Shown here: positions 10,085 through 22,410 of the stretch, piece after piece
Layout of the letters: each line of letters begins with the position of its first letter
Numbering within the stretch: the first letter of the stretch is position 1
Assembly: GCF_027244095.1 (NCBI RefSeq)
Contig: NC_069658.1
Coordinates: 263,074,687 to 263,138,686 of the forward strand
Direction of reading: 5' to 3'
Length of the DNA: 64,000 nt
Origin: Hemicordylus capensis
Taxonomy: Eukaryota > Chordata > Lepidosauria > Squamata > Cordylidae
Notes under the pieces: model-generated
What the model saw: only the letters and a program-made list of their open reading frames with translations
What the model was told of the DNA's origin: nothing
Database searches by the model: none
Made by a program: the position numbers and the translations under genes

Positions 10085-13000
10085 TAGCTCCTTGCAAAAA
10101 ATGGTGAATGTGTGGATGCAAGGGCAAGGTTGAGGAGCCTGGAATGGAAATGTCTAGAAATGAGGACTGGCCAAAGTCTGGTGCTTCAAGGTGTTTGGAC
10201 GGAGATCTATCTTGAGGCTCAACTGAAGGAACGCCAGAACTTCTGAAACTCCGACTGAGGAAGCCTGGATTTCATGTTTCCGCCCCCAGCTACAGAAAGC
10301 CAACCAGGTGAATTGGTAAATACGAGAGGTAGAAGATCTCCTTGAGGCAAGAACTGTATTCTGGACTTGCCATGAATATCCTTTATCTGCAAGTGACCTA
10401 TGCTCAAACTCCATGCGTGTAGGTGTAACCACGCTGGATCTGGATGGAACAGGAGTCCCTGTGATTAGAGATCCACTTGGAGAGGAAGTTGCCATGGAGG
10501 ACAAAGAGACAAGGACATAAGGTTCAAAAACCAAGTACGGCGTGGCCAGTAAGGTGCCACCAGGACGATTTCTGACCTTTCTGACAGAAGCTTCGTGATG
10601 ACAGACCTGAGGCTTATGACAAGTGGAAATGTGCAACGAATCCCAGGCGGCCATGGTGACATGACAGCATCTATCTGCTCCACCTGGTAGCACTGGAACC
10701 TCAAGAAAAACCTGGGAAGTTGAGTGTTGCTCTGAGATGCAAACCGGTCCAGTTCGGAAAGACCCATCACCTCCACAATCTGAGCAAAGGCCATTCTGTG
10801 GGATCTATCCATTGTTGACTCCGCCAATCTGACTGCAGATTTGCTGAACCTCTTAGGTGCTCTGCTGACACTGAACGAAGATGAACCTCCACCCGAGTGA
10901 AGAGTAGGTTGGTCTCTCTCATAAAGGCCCATGATCTTGTGCCGCCTTAATGGCTGACACGGGACTTGGCCATCACATTATCAGTCCTTATCAGGACATG
11001 CTTTCCCAGAAGCAGGTCTTGACACTGAAGCAAGGCCAGACAAACTGCCTTCAGCTGCAAGCAATGGGCTCCCCAGCCAGAGAGGCTTGTGTCAGTGGTG
11101 ACCACCACCTTGTGTAGGTTTTCAAGGGGAAGACCCTCTTCCATGGCTAGAGATAACCACCAGAGGAGGGATTCCTTGAATTTGCGAGAGCGTTGCACCA
11201 TCAGGTGCCTCTTTACCATGATGGCCGACTGAAAAGACAGGATGGTCCATTGAAGCGGTCTGGAGTGCCACGTCGCCCAAGGGGTGCACTCCAAACAAGC
11301 GATCATTGATCCCATGAGCTGAGCCAGAGTCATTAGATCGGCCCTGCATCTGGACAACAGAGGTACACTGGAGGCAGCAATCATCTGCCAGCATTCCAAT
11401 GGAAGGGAGCCGCCTGTGTATCGAACAGTGCACCCAGATGCTGGAGGTACTGTGATGGACATAAATAGCTCTTCAGGTTGATGCCGAAGCCATGTTCCTC
11501 GAGTATCTGGACTGTCTGCTGCCCATCGCTGGAGGCTTGTTGGGAAGACAAGTGAAACAACAGATCGTCCAGGATGGGCATGAATGCCCTGGAGACAGAC
11601 ATGGGCAATCACTGACACCATTAACTGTAAAAACTCAAGCACTGTTGAAAACCCAAAGGGCAGAGCAGTGTACTGGTACTGGTACTGCTGATGGCTGTAA
11701 GAAAAGCTCAGGAAGCGACGAAAGGAGTGGTGAATGGGCATGTGTAGGTAAGCTTCCAACAGGTCGACTGATGCCAGGACATCCCAGGGTTGGACTGCAT
11801 CCTTGATTGACCTGAAGATTTCATATGGAACAACCTTCTCCTCACGTATCTGTTGAGCCGTTTTAGGTCCAAAATTGCTCACCAGCACCCATCCTTCTTT
11901 GGCACTAGAAAGTGCAAAGAATAGACACCTGGACATGATGTGGTCAATGGAACTGGCTCTATGGCCTGAATGTCCAACAAACATTGAATGGCCTGTTCCA
12001 TCAAACTCTTTTGGATTTAACCCTGGATATGGGAGTTATTAGGTGAAAATTGGGGGGAGGAATAACAAAATCTATCAAATACCTCTCCTGTACAGTCTGC
12101 AGTACCCAGCGATTGGTGGTGCTGTTCGCCCAGGCCTCTGAAAAAAGGAGAAGTCTGCCCCCAACCAGGATTGGGTCATTGCTTATGGTTTTCCTGGGCT
12201 GAAGAGGGGGGAAAAGGTCTGCCTTGCTGGTTTCTGGAAGCACCTCTACCTTGATTGTTCCAGGGCTGTTGTCAGGCTGGCTTCAAGGTCGGGACTTGAT
12301 TGTCCCTAAAGTTGTCCCTGAATTGGATGGCTGGAGCCCAGCTGAAAACTCTGTAGGGACAAAAGGAAGACTGGTAGAAAATATTTCACCAAAGAGCCTA
12401 TGAAACTCTCTGCGTCCAGCTAGGTTGGCCTTCTTTTTATCTGACCAGCACCGGACCTAAAGATTCTCCAAACAGTTTGCCCCCTCCCAGGAAGGGAGTA
12501 GTAGCCAAGGTAACCTTTGATTTAGTATCGACATGCCAGTTCTTTAACCACAACCCCCTGTGCACTGCCACTCTACACACCATCACCCGTGAGGCATGCT
12601 GGATACAATCCAGACTCGAATCAGCCATGAGAGTGGCTGCCATAGCTAACTTGTTGACACTCTGGTGCAATTAAACGTTCTCCGGAGGGATGTATTGCAC
12701 CAACTCCTTAGCCCAAAGAATAGATCCTCTCACAAAACAGAGTTCGTGACGGCTGCCCTGATGACAGTAGCAGATGCATCATGACCTTTCTGAGCAGATA
12801 GTATGCTTTCTTGTCCTCTGGTGACCTCCGTTGTTCATCCCCCTTTTTATTCATCAGCGCTCCTGACTCAAGCTGAGTCATGGGAGCATCAACCAGAGGT
12901 ACTGCTATTAGAGACATAATATCCTTAGACAGGTTATAAAGCTTTTTGAGGAAAGCCAGAACAGGTTTGGAAGCAACTGGTGCACCCCATTCAGCCAGCT

Positions 13001-14004
13001 TGATGTCCTTAAACAGTGCAGGAAAGGGCACAGTAGCAGCAGCTGCTGCAGTTGATAGAAATACCTCCTGATCCAGGCCTGACATAGTGGCGGTACCAGT
13101 TTCCTGAGTCACATCCTTAATAGTCCTTTGGGCCTTGACCAATCACACTTCAATTGCAGCTGTAGTGACCAACTGTGTAGAATCAGGCCTTTCAGCAGGG
13201 GCCTGTTCATCGGACAATTCCCCCCACTCTGACTCTGATAACTGAGTATCTGGAGACAGAGGCACTGAATAAGGCTGCTGGCCTCTAGGTGGCGCCGGTT
13301 GGTATAGAACGGCAGGTACAGGCTGCTGTCCTGGAGCTGGCTGGCCAGGGAGTCCAGGCCCAGGAATTACAGGTCCAGGCACCTCAGGAATAATAGGTGC
13401 AGGAACACAAACATTTGTGCATTTAGGAGCTCTGGGCCCCTCAGATGAGGATGGTGTCATCCTTCTTTACCGTGACAGCCTCCTCCGTTTTGACAATAAA
13501 TTTTCCCCTTTCTCCCATGGAATAGCTCATCAGGAGGGGCTAGAGTCCGAGGATGAAGAAAAAAGACAGCTAGAATGTCTAGGTAGCACAGGGCAGGCAG
13601 CTATGACCCAGGTGCAGAGGGCCCAGGAGAAGCAGGAGTGGCAGGGAGAGGAGAGTCAGGCAAGGCAGGAGGGACGTGGTGGCGGGGGGCAATGAAGGGA
13701 GAAACCATGACAAGGCACTGTTTTGCAATAAACTCTTCAGGTCGCTTAGAAATATCAGGTGGAAGTACAGATGGTACCAACAAGGCAGGAACAGTACTCA
13801 TATCCCCGGACCCAGGATGGCAGTAGTGACGACAGCAGTGACGGCAGAATTAAACCCTGTCGGGGTCTTGACCTCGAAGGGGGTCATGTGGCAAAATTGG
13901 ATCCCTGAGAGGGTCATGCAGTGAAACAGCCTGTCTGGGCTCCGGATTTCTGACTGGCACCACGGTTACACTCATGGCAGGGACTAGCAAGCTATATCCC
14001 GTTT

Positions 14005-14880
14005 TGCAGTGGCCCACCAGATGCTGCTGGAAGCCACAGGCAGGAGTTGAGGGCATGCCCTCTCTCCTGCTGTTACTCCCCCGCAGGTGGTACCCAGAGG
14101 CACCCCGCCCCTGAGGCTGTAGTAGCTGTCAATAGATCTCTCCTCCATGAAGTTATCCAAACCCCTCTTAAAGCCATCCAGGTAGGGATGTGCCCAGACC
14201 AGTCCGGAGGCCATTCTAAAGGCATCCGGACCGGTCCGGACCTGGGCGGTTCGGGTGGGGGGGTTTGCTTTAAGAGCGGGGGGAGGGTTTACTTACCCCT
14301 CTCGCCACTTTCCTGCTCTGGCACCCGTAATTTTAGTAGTAATTGGGGCAGCAGGATACCTCCCTGCCGCCCCTTCCCCCTTTCGCTATGAAAAGCTCCC
14401 AGGAGTCCTCTGCGCGCGCGTGCACGTCACAGACACGTGAAGCGCACAGAGGACTCCTGGGAGCTTTTCATAGCGAAAGGGGGAAGGGGCGGCAGGGAGG
14501 TATCCTGCCGCCCCAATTACTACTAAAATTACGGGCGCCAGAGCAGGAAAGTGGCGAGAGGGGTAAGTAAACCCTCCCCCCACTCTTAAAGCAACCCCCC
14601 ACCCCAGTGCTGGACCGCAGTTTGGCGGTTCCGTGCACACCCCTACATCCAGGTTGTTGGCTGTCACCACATCTCGTGGCAGAGAATTTCACAAGTTGAC
14701 CATGTGTTGTGTGCAAAAGTACTTCCGTTTGCTGGTCCTAGATTTCCTGGCAATCAATTTCAGGGGATGACCCCTGGTTCTAGTGTTATGGGAGAGAGAG
14801 AAGAATTCCTCTCTATCCACTTTCTCCACACCATGCATGATTTTATAGACCTCTATCATGTCTCCTTTCAGATGTTTGGT
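14005..14880 (-). mobile_element. CR1-type LINE 3' fragment nested in the DIRS element
   Basis: Reads CCCACCAGATGC, GGCATGCCCTCTCTCCTGCT, then on to GACCTCTATCATGTCTCC in reverse orientation, the common squamate CR1/L3 3' region also seen at 29690 and 40310. It is interrupted by the hAT MITE at 14183-14645. It has no coding capacity. Confidence 0.65.
14183..14645. mobile_element. hAT-like fold-back MITE (TAGGGATGTGC family), GC-rich copy
   Basis: 463 bp, nearly palindromic, centred near 14425. Terminal TAGGGATGTGC and CACACCCCTA ends. Perfect 8-bp target duplication CATCCAGG at 14175-14182 and 14646-14653. The two arms match over more than 150 bp. It lies in the CR1 fragment, which lies in the DIRS element. 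Confidence 0.85.
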
Positions 14881-15321
14881 TGTTCTTGCTTCCCTTTTTT
14901 TTTTTTTTGGTGCAGCTTGGAAGAAAAAACAGTGGTAATAATCACATGGTTAGAAGCCCCAGCCCCTTCAGTCAGTGTGCCAGGTGCGCAATCACATTAA
15001 GGAGAAACTAAACAGGGACTCTTGGGGAGACCCCTCTTAGAGATCACCCTCTTGGGGTCTCTTCCCCTTGATTCTGAAAAAGGTCCCTCAGAAAGGGAAC
15101 CTTTCAGCATGTTGCCTAAGTAGAAGGCCTGCCTGATTGTGACGAATAGAGCCAATTTCCAAGAAAATAAAAGATAAAATACAATTTTTAACCTCACCAA
15201 TGAGTAAATTAAAAATCACTTTAGTAAATTCCAATTAGAACAATAAAGGAAAGAACTAGTCTGAAAATAGCAAGTAGAACAAGAGCTCAAACTAAGAGCT
15301 GTCTAATGGAGCGAGGCAGGA

Positions 15322-15455
15322 CCAGAACTGGGGATTGAGTGACAGGTACCTAACCAAGCTACTAGCCTGCATGAAATTTGATTGGTCCTGTCTCGGAGCA
15401 TGCAGAGGCTGATAAACCCATCACATTGAGGATGACCTCCCTATACCGTGGAAAA
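15322..15455. repeat. DIRS right inverted terminal repeat
   Basis: Inverted partner of the repeat at 8830-8958. The shared stretches include the CAATCCCCAG inner end and the TGAGGATGACCT outer part. Confidence 0.8.
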
Positions 15456-15490
15456 AGAGAGAAAAGGGTGATGATGGAGAACTGTTCTCT

Positions 15491-15675
15491 GGGGAGGGGC
15501 TGTAGCTCAGTAGTAGAGTACATGCTTTGCATGAAGTCAGTCCCAGGTTCTATCTCCAGGCAGGGCAGGGAACAATGCCCATCTGCAATCCTACAAAGCC
15601 ACTGCCAGTCAGTGTGGACTATGCTGAGCTGGATGGACCAACAGTCTAAGAGTATGGTAATTTCCTATGTTCATT
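15491..15675 (+). mobile_element. tRNA-headed SINE with CR1-like tail
   Basis: A box TGTAGCTCAGTAGTAGAGTA and B box GGTTCTATCTCC, body GCCACTGCCAGTCAGTGTGG, then AGCTGGATGGACCAACAGTC and TCCTATGTTCAT. It sits just beyond the DIRS right end. Confidence 0.8.
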
Positions 15676-15699
15676 CCCTGCAGTGCTGGTGAAGAACAC

Positions 15700-16430
15700 A
15701 TACACAGCAGAGATTTTAGAATATATATCACATAATTTGTTAAAATATATATATCTGGAGGATACGTTTATTAAACAATAAACTGGCATAGCTGGCATGA
15801 GAGGCAAGCTTTTGTGTTTAGAGGCAAGATCTCTCCAGCTACAAACTACTGAGGATCAACAACAGGCCTAGACACCATCCTGCCTAGAAGATGCTTCATA
15901 TGAGTGTCTGGCCTTTCTAAAAAACAAGGATATATCCCTAACCATCTGCCACTGCTCCCCACCTCTCCAAGCTTTATTTCTAAAAGTGATCAGCACTAGA
16001 ATTAGGGCTTAGCCACGTCAGGCCACTGGCTTAGGGCCCAGAATCATCAGAAAGCCTATGGTCCAGCCCTGGGGCTCTACCTAGTTTGAGTGATGCCTTC
16101 TGATGATTCTGGGCCTTTGACCAGTTCCTTCATTTGACCTACCCTGGCACTGCCTCAGATTCTGGTGGTTTTGCCATCAGAGTGAGCCCAGTACTTGCCT
16201 ATAAATTAATGCTGAGGCCCAGCATCCAATTTTGCCCCAGTCTACTCCACAACCTGCTGCCAGTCATGGCATGGGCTGAAGATTCCCAGAATGTAGTTGT
16301 ATCAAATACATGTGTGGATGGAATGGTGTAAAAGCCAGAATGGGACAGTCCAGAATGGTCCTGTTCTAAATAGAATGAGAGGCAAAATAAATAAATAAAT
16401 AAAAAGGGGGGGGGAGCAGGATATTTCATA
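15700..16430. other. A-B interval (gene A inferred intron), unclassified
   Basis: No coding match. Holds a direct repeat of GATTCTGGGCC near 16040 and 16105 and a short (AAAT)n at 16384-16402. Confidence 0.45.
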
Positions 16431-16672
16431 AGCCAGCATGGTGTAGTGGTTAGAGTGCTGGACTAGGACCGGGGAGACGCGAGTTCAAATCCCCATTCAG
16501 CCATAAAACTAGCTGGGTGACTCTGGGCCAGTCACTTCTCTCTCTTAGCCTAACCTACTTCACAGGGTTGTTGTGAAAGAGAAACTTAAGTATGTAGTAC
16601 ACCGCTCTGGGCTCCTTGGAGGAAGAGCGGGATATAAATGTAATAATAATAATAATAATAATAATACTTTGT
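16431..16672 (+). mobile_element. tRNA-derived SINE with (AAT)n tail
   Basis: Head GCATGGTGTAGTGGTTAGAG with B box GAGTTCAAATCCCC; body TGGGTGACTCTGGGCCAGTC; tail CTCTGGGCTCCTTGGAGGAA, ending in (AAT)n. Confidence 0.85.
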
Positions 16673-17018
16673 TCCTGAAACCGTTCCACTATCATACTTT
16701 GATTAACCCCTTCCCAGTCAATAATTGTCTGAAATGGAACAGAATGAACACTTCATAAATAATTAGCGTGAGACAATTTATTACTTCGAATGGATACCAG
16801 AATGTGGACTATCTGGAAGTTTCAGAGTTTGTTATATAACTCTCATCTTGTCCAGTGGGACAGAAAATCAAGCCTCCCCCCCACCCCCAGAATAAGGTTT
16901 ATTTCCCAGAATGTGTTATTGTGGTGTGCCTGTGTGGCATGTGAATGTGGTTGTTAATGTGGTTGTGGCTGATGCCTTAAAAACAGTTGTTCTCATCTCT
17001 TTTTATTGTTATTAAAAA

Positions 17019-17771
17019 CAGGGTTGATTGGATTTAAATCATGATTTTAAATCACAATTTAAATCACTTCACAAAAAGGACTCAATTTTAATGATTAAAT
17101 TAATAGTAAGATTCCATTTAATCATCATTTTCTATAAAATTACATTCTTGTTCTCTAATATAACTTTAATACAGATTTAGAGATAGATGTAGGTTTCATT
17201 TTTAGAAAGTAGGTACACACTTCTCATAATGCTGTTTAATTTGGGCAACCAATCCTTACATTTCATTGTTGCACTATTCACATTTCGCACACATGCCTTT
17301 CTTACCCACTTGTACAGGAACTTCATTAAAATATTCGCAGATGGGGTCTCTCTCATGGCCTGCTACCATCATAGGCGTATCCAAATACACTTTTTAAGAA
17401 AGTTTCCTTAGGACTGCATGAATATGTACTGTTTACTTTTGGTTTCACTTTCTATTCCCCCACCCCCATCCCAGGCATTTATATCCAGAATTCTCCTCCT
17501 TGCTCAGACCTATTCCACCCCCACAATCCTCTATTCATCCATTGACTTTCTTTGTCTTTGCATTTTGGGGTATGGGCAGCAAGATGAGATCTCATCTCAT
17601 CTATTATCTCTCATCTCCATATACTGCTGTTAACTTGTTCACATAATATAATTATACATTATGATTAATATTCTTGATATCTTTGATCTAGGTTCTTTGT
17701 GAACTGGTATTTTTAAAAAAATCCAAATTAAAAGAAATTCAATTTTTAAAAATCGATTTTTATCAACCCTG
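17019..17771. mobile_element. hAT-like DNA transposon, 753 bp, AT-rich
   Basis: Ends CAGGGTTGATTGG and TATCAACCCTG. Perfect 8-bp duplication ATTAAAAA at 17011-17018 and 17772-17779. No transposase frame. It lies in the interval between genes A and B. Confidence 0.8.
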
Positions 17772-18074
17772 ATTAAAAATGTTTTGCCTAGGGAAAGGTT
17801 AAATTAAAACTTGATGCATGGATTTCATTTCCAAAATATTGTTCTCAAGTGTCTGTAACACATCTCATTTTCTTTGCCTCAACTTTATTTTTAAAAGGCT
17901 TGTGGGTGACGTCCAGCTTTTACATTGCCTCTTTGGGGACAGCTGTGATTATTCAGTGATGGTGTGAGAGAAAAGAGCTCCGTACATGCTTGGACATACT
18001 CTTTTTTATGACTACTACATATGACTGTGGCATCCTAAAGACTAAGTCGTGGCAAACTGTTCAAATTTTTTTTT

Positions 18075-18176
18075 TTAGAATGTGAGCCCTTTGGGGACAG
18101 GGTTCCATCTTATTTGTTTGTTATTTCTCTGTGTAAACCGCCCTGAGCCATTTTTGGAAGGGCGGTACAGAAATCA

Positions 18177-18227
<51 letters not shown>

Positions 18228-18230
18228 TAA
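18075..18230 (+). repeat. L2-type 3' tail with (AAT)n microsatellite
   Basis: TGTGAGCCCTTTGGGGACAG, GTAAACCGCCCTGAGCCATT and then (AAT)n from about 18178 to 18228. The tail is shared by L2 LINEs and their SINEs in squamates. Confidence 0.65.
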
Positions 18231-18478
18231 CAGCAACCTCTGCCGCCCGGCTGCTCAAGGTTGCCAGCTTAGACTGAAGCCTTTTCTAGAGATTTCCACC
18301 CGCACAATATCAAGACATTAACATCTCCAGAGCTGCTTCAACAGTGACCTGGAAATTAATGCCAATCCTGGCAGGCTGGCAACACACTATCAGTCTAAAC
18401 ACCAATCACCTCCCGCCCTTCCAAACTTAACTGAATTTCTAGCGGGATCATCAATTAGTGAGAGACACACATACTCAC

Positions 18479-18700
18479 AGGTGTACAATACTGACCTAAG
18501 AGCTCCTCAGCCCGCCGCCACAAATTCCCAGTTTCCCAGGTTCCCCCGAGCTGTGAACGCCCCTTTTTGGTGCTCTAGTCTAGGGGCTACCCGGCAATTA
18601 ACGGCGGCTGGCCGCGCAGATAGAATATCAGTGTGTGGGCCGCGCCTCCTAACCAATCAGAGGCATCTCTGGCCGCAAAACTGAGTATTGCTGAGAGCAA
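18479..18700 (-). promoter_or_regulatory. Probable gene A promoter and non-coding first exon
   Basis: A GC- and CpG-rich block in otherwise AT-rich DNA. It holds inverted CCAAT boxes (AACCAATCAG near 18652-18661, and CCAATGGG near 18701) and GCGCC/GCCGC runs. On the minus strand a consensus donor, CT|GTGAGT, lies at 18479/18478. Together with the acceptor at 8359 this would give a roughly 10.1-kb first intron carrying the DIRS element. No TATA box is evident. A weak bidirectional role towards gene B, about 4 kb away, is possible. Confidence 0.5.
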
Positions 18701-18989
18701 TCCAATGGGAGCCAAAGGAGGGAAATGTCCGGTTGTGTGATTGACAGAGCGGGAGTCAAATCAGAAGCGAATGCCTTGGAATGAAATACAAGTAAAGGCT
18801 GTGCTGTCTAATGTACAGCGGATTCAAATTTCCTGGATTAGGTCTTCCTTCAAAGGAAACTCTGGGCATTTCATTTCTTTGAGCGCCCTATTTCTTTTTA
18901 TTCATCTTTTGGAACCCTTTGAGCTGGTCGGGGATCTGCATCATTTTACCTTCTCTGTAAGCGCCTTGGAACTGCAGTTCTGTGTATGA

Positions 18990-19090
18990 ACAACGCAGAA
19001 ACTAATGGCACCTTGAAAGATTAACAGATTTACTACAGCATAAGTTTTCGCGGACTGAAGTGCATCAGATCAGATGCATATTTATTTGGG
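18990..19090 (+). repeat. Dispersed squamate repeat, also at 21640-21735
   Basis: Shares TTAA.AGATTTACT and GCACCTT.AAAGATTAA with 21640-21735; both end in CATCAGAT.CATG. Family unknown to me. Confidence 0.5.
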
Positions 19091-20719
19091 TGGGGGGAGT
19101 CTTGTTGCAATAGAGCTTATTCCCAGGTAAATGTGTTGGTTACTTGGGTGTTCTCTGTTAGGACCAATCAAAATGTGAAATGGTGAGCAAGCTTTCATGA
19201 TCCGGAGTTCCTCAGGCTGGATGTTGAACAAAGCTGGGGAGGGGAGAGAAGGGGGCAGAGAAATGTAAAGTATTATCTTAGAGCTCAGAAGTACCACTTG
19301 TGCTGCGAATAAAAGAAAATATGCTGAGCTTTCATATTAGCAATGCTGTAAATTAATTTTAGAAGGAATACTAAATGAAGAGTCAGTAAAAGTCAAATGG
19401 ATTTGTATTACTGGTACTATACCTAGTACACTATGCTTTTAGCATTGAAAATTTCCCCCGAATTTAAAACTGGGGGATGTTTTCATTTCCAGAGGGTGCC
19501 AGGTGAGATCTGAGGAGTAATATACTGAAGGCAACATAATACAAATTAAAATGTCCCCTTGCAAGTCCACCTACACTTCAAGATGCAAATTGTTTCCTGG
19601 ACTACACCACTTAAATGCAGCTTTCCCATCTAGAAATATTCCTGCACACAGAAAAGTACCATGTCAAGGAAGGCAGTTCAGCCCAGCATTCTCTTCCTGA
19701 CACACTACATTCTTATGTGCAGGGGGAGCTCCAGGTTTTTGTTGGACAGGAATATTTAGAAATGGAACCATATTTCAGTCTGAAATGGTGAAATCTAGAC
19801 ACGTTTGTATACATTGGTCACTACCATCTGCTAGCAGTAACAAAAGGCTATAGAGTTGCAGAACCTTAAGTGTAGGGCTGGGGCTAGCAAAGCTTTTCCT
19901 AGAGAGGAGGGAATGCTTAATTCTCAGCTTTGCAGTCTGTAACCCTTTGCAAAAGAATGAAATAAGGTGGGTGTTTTATTCCACTGCCAAGCTTATAAAA
20001 ACAGGTAACATGCCAACGTTACCTGTATGCACTGCTGTTATAAGTGTAGAGCCTTTTTTGTATTTGTGGTTTTTTAAGCCATAGTCTCTTGTGGGGAGAG
20101 CCATTTGGAGGTAGAGACATATTTTCTCATTCCTCTTGCTATGTAAACTGCTCTTAGCACTTCTTTAAATTGAAAAGCAATATAGAAGTATATTAATCAT
20201 ACTATAGTAAAGAAAAGGCACAAGGAAAAAACCCACCATTTTAAAATTAGCAAATATAGGATTTACTCCAATCTCCATACCATACAACGACCAACTTTGT
20301 GTCGTCCTCCCTAGACAAAAACACTTTGAAGCTGCAAAAATTTTTTAAAATTATACCAGATATCATAGGAACATTAAGATTCTCAGTCTCTCTTAGCTAA
20401 GACTTTATCCCACCTGAAAATATTATAGGGGTTCACAAGGATTTTTTTTCTATAAAATTCAGGTGAGTGTTGGGGAATTGCTGTTTAGCATAATGCTGGT
20501 AGTATTTCTCTCTCCTCACTGTCCTGAAGAATTCCAAGGAAGCAGAAAGTTTGCTTATGATCTTGTGACACTTTGGCCCTAATAAAGATATTATCTTACT
20601 GTGCCTTTTGGATGTTTTGATAGACCCACACAGCTACCTTTTTTGTGTGTAATCAGGTAAGTTTTTTGAGACACAGAATTGTTACTCTATAAAATGCCAT
20701 GTATTTTATACATGCACCC
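19091..20719. other. A-B intergenic stretch, unclassified
   Basis: AT-rich, no long frame, no recognised repeat apart from short A/T runs. Confidence 0.45.
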
Positions 20720-20925
20720 AGCAACTTTTAAAAAGGCACTGAAGACACATGTATTCATCCAGGCTTTTAGTTAGTTTTACAGTTTTAAATAATTTTAAAA
20801 CTGGGTTTTAAATGTTTTTAATCTTTTAAATGATTTTGTTAATTGATTTGATGTTTTAAATGATTTTAGTTGTAAACCACCCAGAGAGACAAGTTTTGGG
20901 CGGTATAGAAATATTTTAAATGTAC
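20720..20925 (+). mobile_element. L2 LINE 3' end
   Basis: Starts with the last coding part (AAAAAGGCACTGAAGACACA), then a T-rich 3' UTR and GTAAACCACCCAGAGAGACA with TTTTGGGCGGTATAGAAATA. Confidence 0.65.
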
Positions 20926-20934
20926 CCTGATGAT

Positions 20935-21155
20935 CCAGTTCCCTTGAGAAGTCCATAATGTTGGAAAAAGTTGAAGGAAAGAGAAGACGACGACCAGCAG
21001 CAAGGTGGATGGACTTTATTATGACAGCAAAGAATGTACCACTGAGAGACCTTAAAGGCCAAGTTGAAAACAGATCATCCTGGAGAGAATCGTATCTATG
21101 TGGTCACTAAGAGTCAACACCAACTTGAGGGCACTCACTCAATCAATTAATCAAA
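20935..21155 (+). mobile_element. BovB (RTE) LINE 3' end
   Basis: Contains AGAGAAGACGACGACCAGCA, GGTGGATGGACTTTATTATG and the end GAGTCAACACCAACTTGAGG, matching the BovB 3' region whose tail Sauria SINEs share. Strongly 5'-truncated. Confidence 0.7.
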
Positions 21156-21639
21156 TGACATTGTAATAAGTACGTACTGAAAGATGGTTGTTGTAAACCA
21201 TTATGAAAATTGCTATTAAATGACCATATAGAAATCTCGTAAATAAAACAATAATTTTAAAAAAAATCTGTAGAAAAGTGAATTGTGAAATGCAGTGATG
21301 TGGAAAACTCCACATACTGAATTGCTGCCTGTTGCCACCAGGAAGAAAATAGGAACTGACTGCACTCCTTTTAAACTTATTTCCATGAATCTTACACCAT
21401 CTTTTCTAGCCCTGCACAAAAAACTAAACAAATTTCCATCTTAAAAAACTGAACAAAACTAAAAATTCAAACTCCAGTTGTGCAGCAATGCAAAGGCAGT
21501 GGCCCATGCAAACATTCAGCTTAAATAATTCCGTTGGGCCAGAGCTGCCTGCTGTCTCTCATAATTCTGATTGAGCAGTGGTGATGTTTCCCAGTATGTA
21601 TTTGGAGTTTTCATCATAGCTCATCTCTGGGGTTAAAAA

Positions 21640-21735
21640 AAAAAAGTCAAGATTCTTGTGGCACCTTTAAAGATTAATAGATTTACTGTGGCATATGTGG
21701 AGTAAAGCCCACTCCATCAGATGCATGAAGTGTCA
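21640..21735 (+). repeat. Dispersed squamate repeat (partner of 18990-19090)
   Basis: Preceded by an A run. GTGGCACCTTTAAAGATTAA then CCCACTCCATCAGATGCATG. Confidence 0.5.
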
Positions 21736-21775
21736 GCCTCTGCAGAGAATATGTTCATACAATATATATTACACC

Positions 21776-21951
21776 CAGGGGCGTAACTACCATTAGGCAA
21801 GGGGAGGTGGCTGCCTGGGGGCCCCCATGCCTCGAGGGGTCCCCCAGAGGCAAGTCACATGACTATATATTGTGAAGTGTGTGTGTGTATCGGTGAGGGG
21901 CCCATTTTAAAATTTTGTCTCTGGGCCCACTCCAGCCTTGTTACGCCCCTG
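21776..21951. mobile_element. hAT-like MITE, 176 bp
   Basis: Ends CAGGGGCGTAAC and GTTACGCCCCTG, a perfect 12-bp inverted repeat. Perfect 8-bp duplication ATTACACC at 21768-21775 and 21952-21959. It appears young. Confidence 0.9.
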
Positions 21952-22124
21952 ATTACACCTCTATATTCTGTACTAGATGTGGTACAGAGTATTTCTATAT
22001 AATAAGGTATTCAAGAGAGCATTTTCTTCATGGTCCCCAGCACTCATTAAGACCATCTGGGGTGTTTCCCAGGTTTGTTTATGGTTGTGCATTTATGGCT
22101 GCCGCTAGCTCAGAGCCAGACCTT

Positions 22125-22410
22125 TAGAGCTGCCAAGCTTTGGAATGTGCTCCCCATCACAGTAAGAGCCTTGCCATCTCTGGGAGCTTTCAAAAATACT
22201 CTTTTAACAGTCTCTTCAATCATATTTTTGGTTAGTTTAAACTGATCTATTTTAAATTGTTCAAATGTGAATTCTTATGCTGTTTACATAAAACTAGACA
22301 AAACGCCTAGAGATTTGCATTTTGTATTAAAATGTACTCAATTGTGTTTATTTTGAGATAAACCGCCCTGAGCCATTTTTGGAAGGGTGGTGTATATAAA
22401 TTAAATAAAT
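22125..22410 (+). mobile_element. L2 LINE 3' end
   Basis: Begins at the conserved LWN.LP coding motif (CTTTGGAATGTGCTCCCC) and ends GATAAACCGCCCTGAGCCAT with AAATAAAT. About 450 bp upstream of gene B. Confidence 0.65.

Larger units (their letters stand above)
8795..15460 (-). mobile_element. DIRS-like tyrosine-recombinase retrotransposon (fossil)
   Basis: A roughly 6.7-kb minus-strand DIRS element in the inferred first intron of gene A. Parts, in its own 5' to 3' order: terminal repeat, gag-like region (about 12.4-13.8 kb), reverse transcriptase/RNase H region (about 10.5-12.2 kb), tyrosine recombinase region (about 9.7-10.4 kb), internal complementary region (about 9178-9245), terminal repeat. 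The inverted ends (about 8830-8958 and 15322-15455) are clearly alike, and the internal region complements the outer ends, as is diagnostic for DIRS. It is broken, with probably half a dozen or more breaks and two later insertions (a CR1 fragment and a Sauria SINE piece). Age looks intermediate. Confidence 0.85.

Noticed and set aside
15491-15675. tRNA gene candidate from its A and B boxes
   Set aside because: The B box is degenerate and a CR1-like tail follows; it is a SINE.
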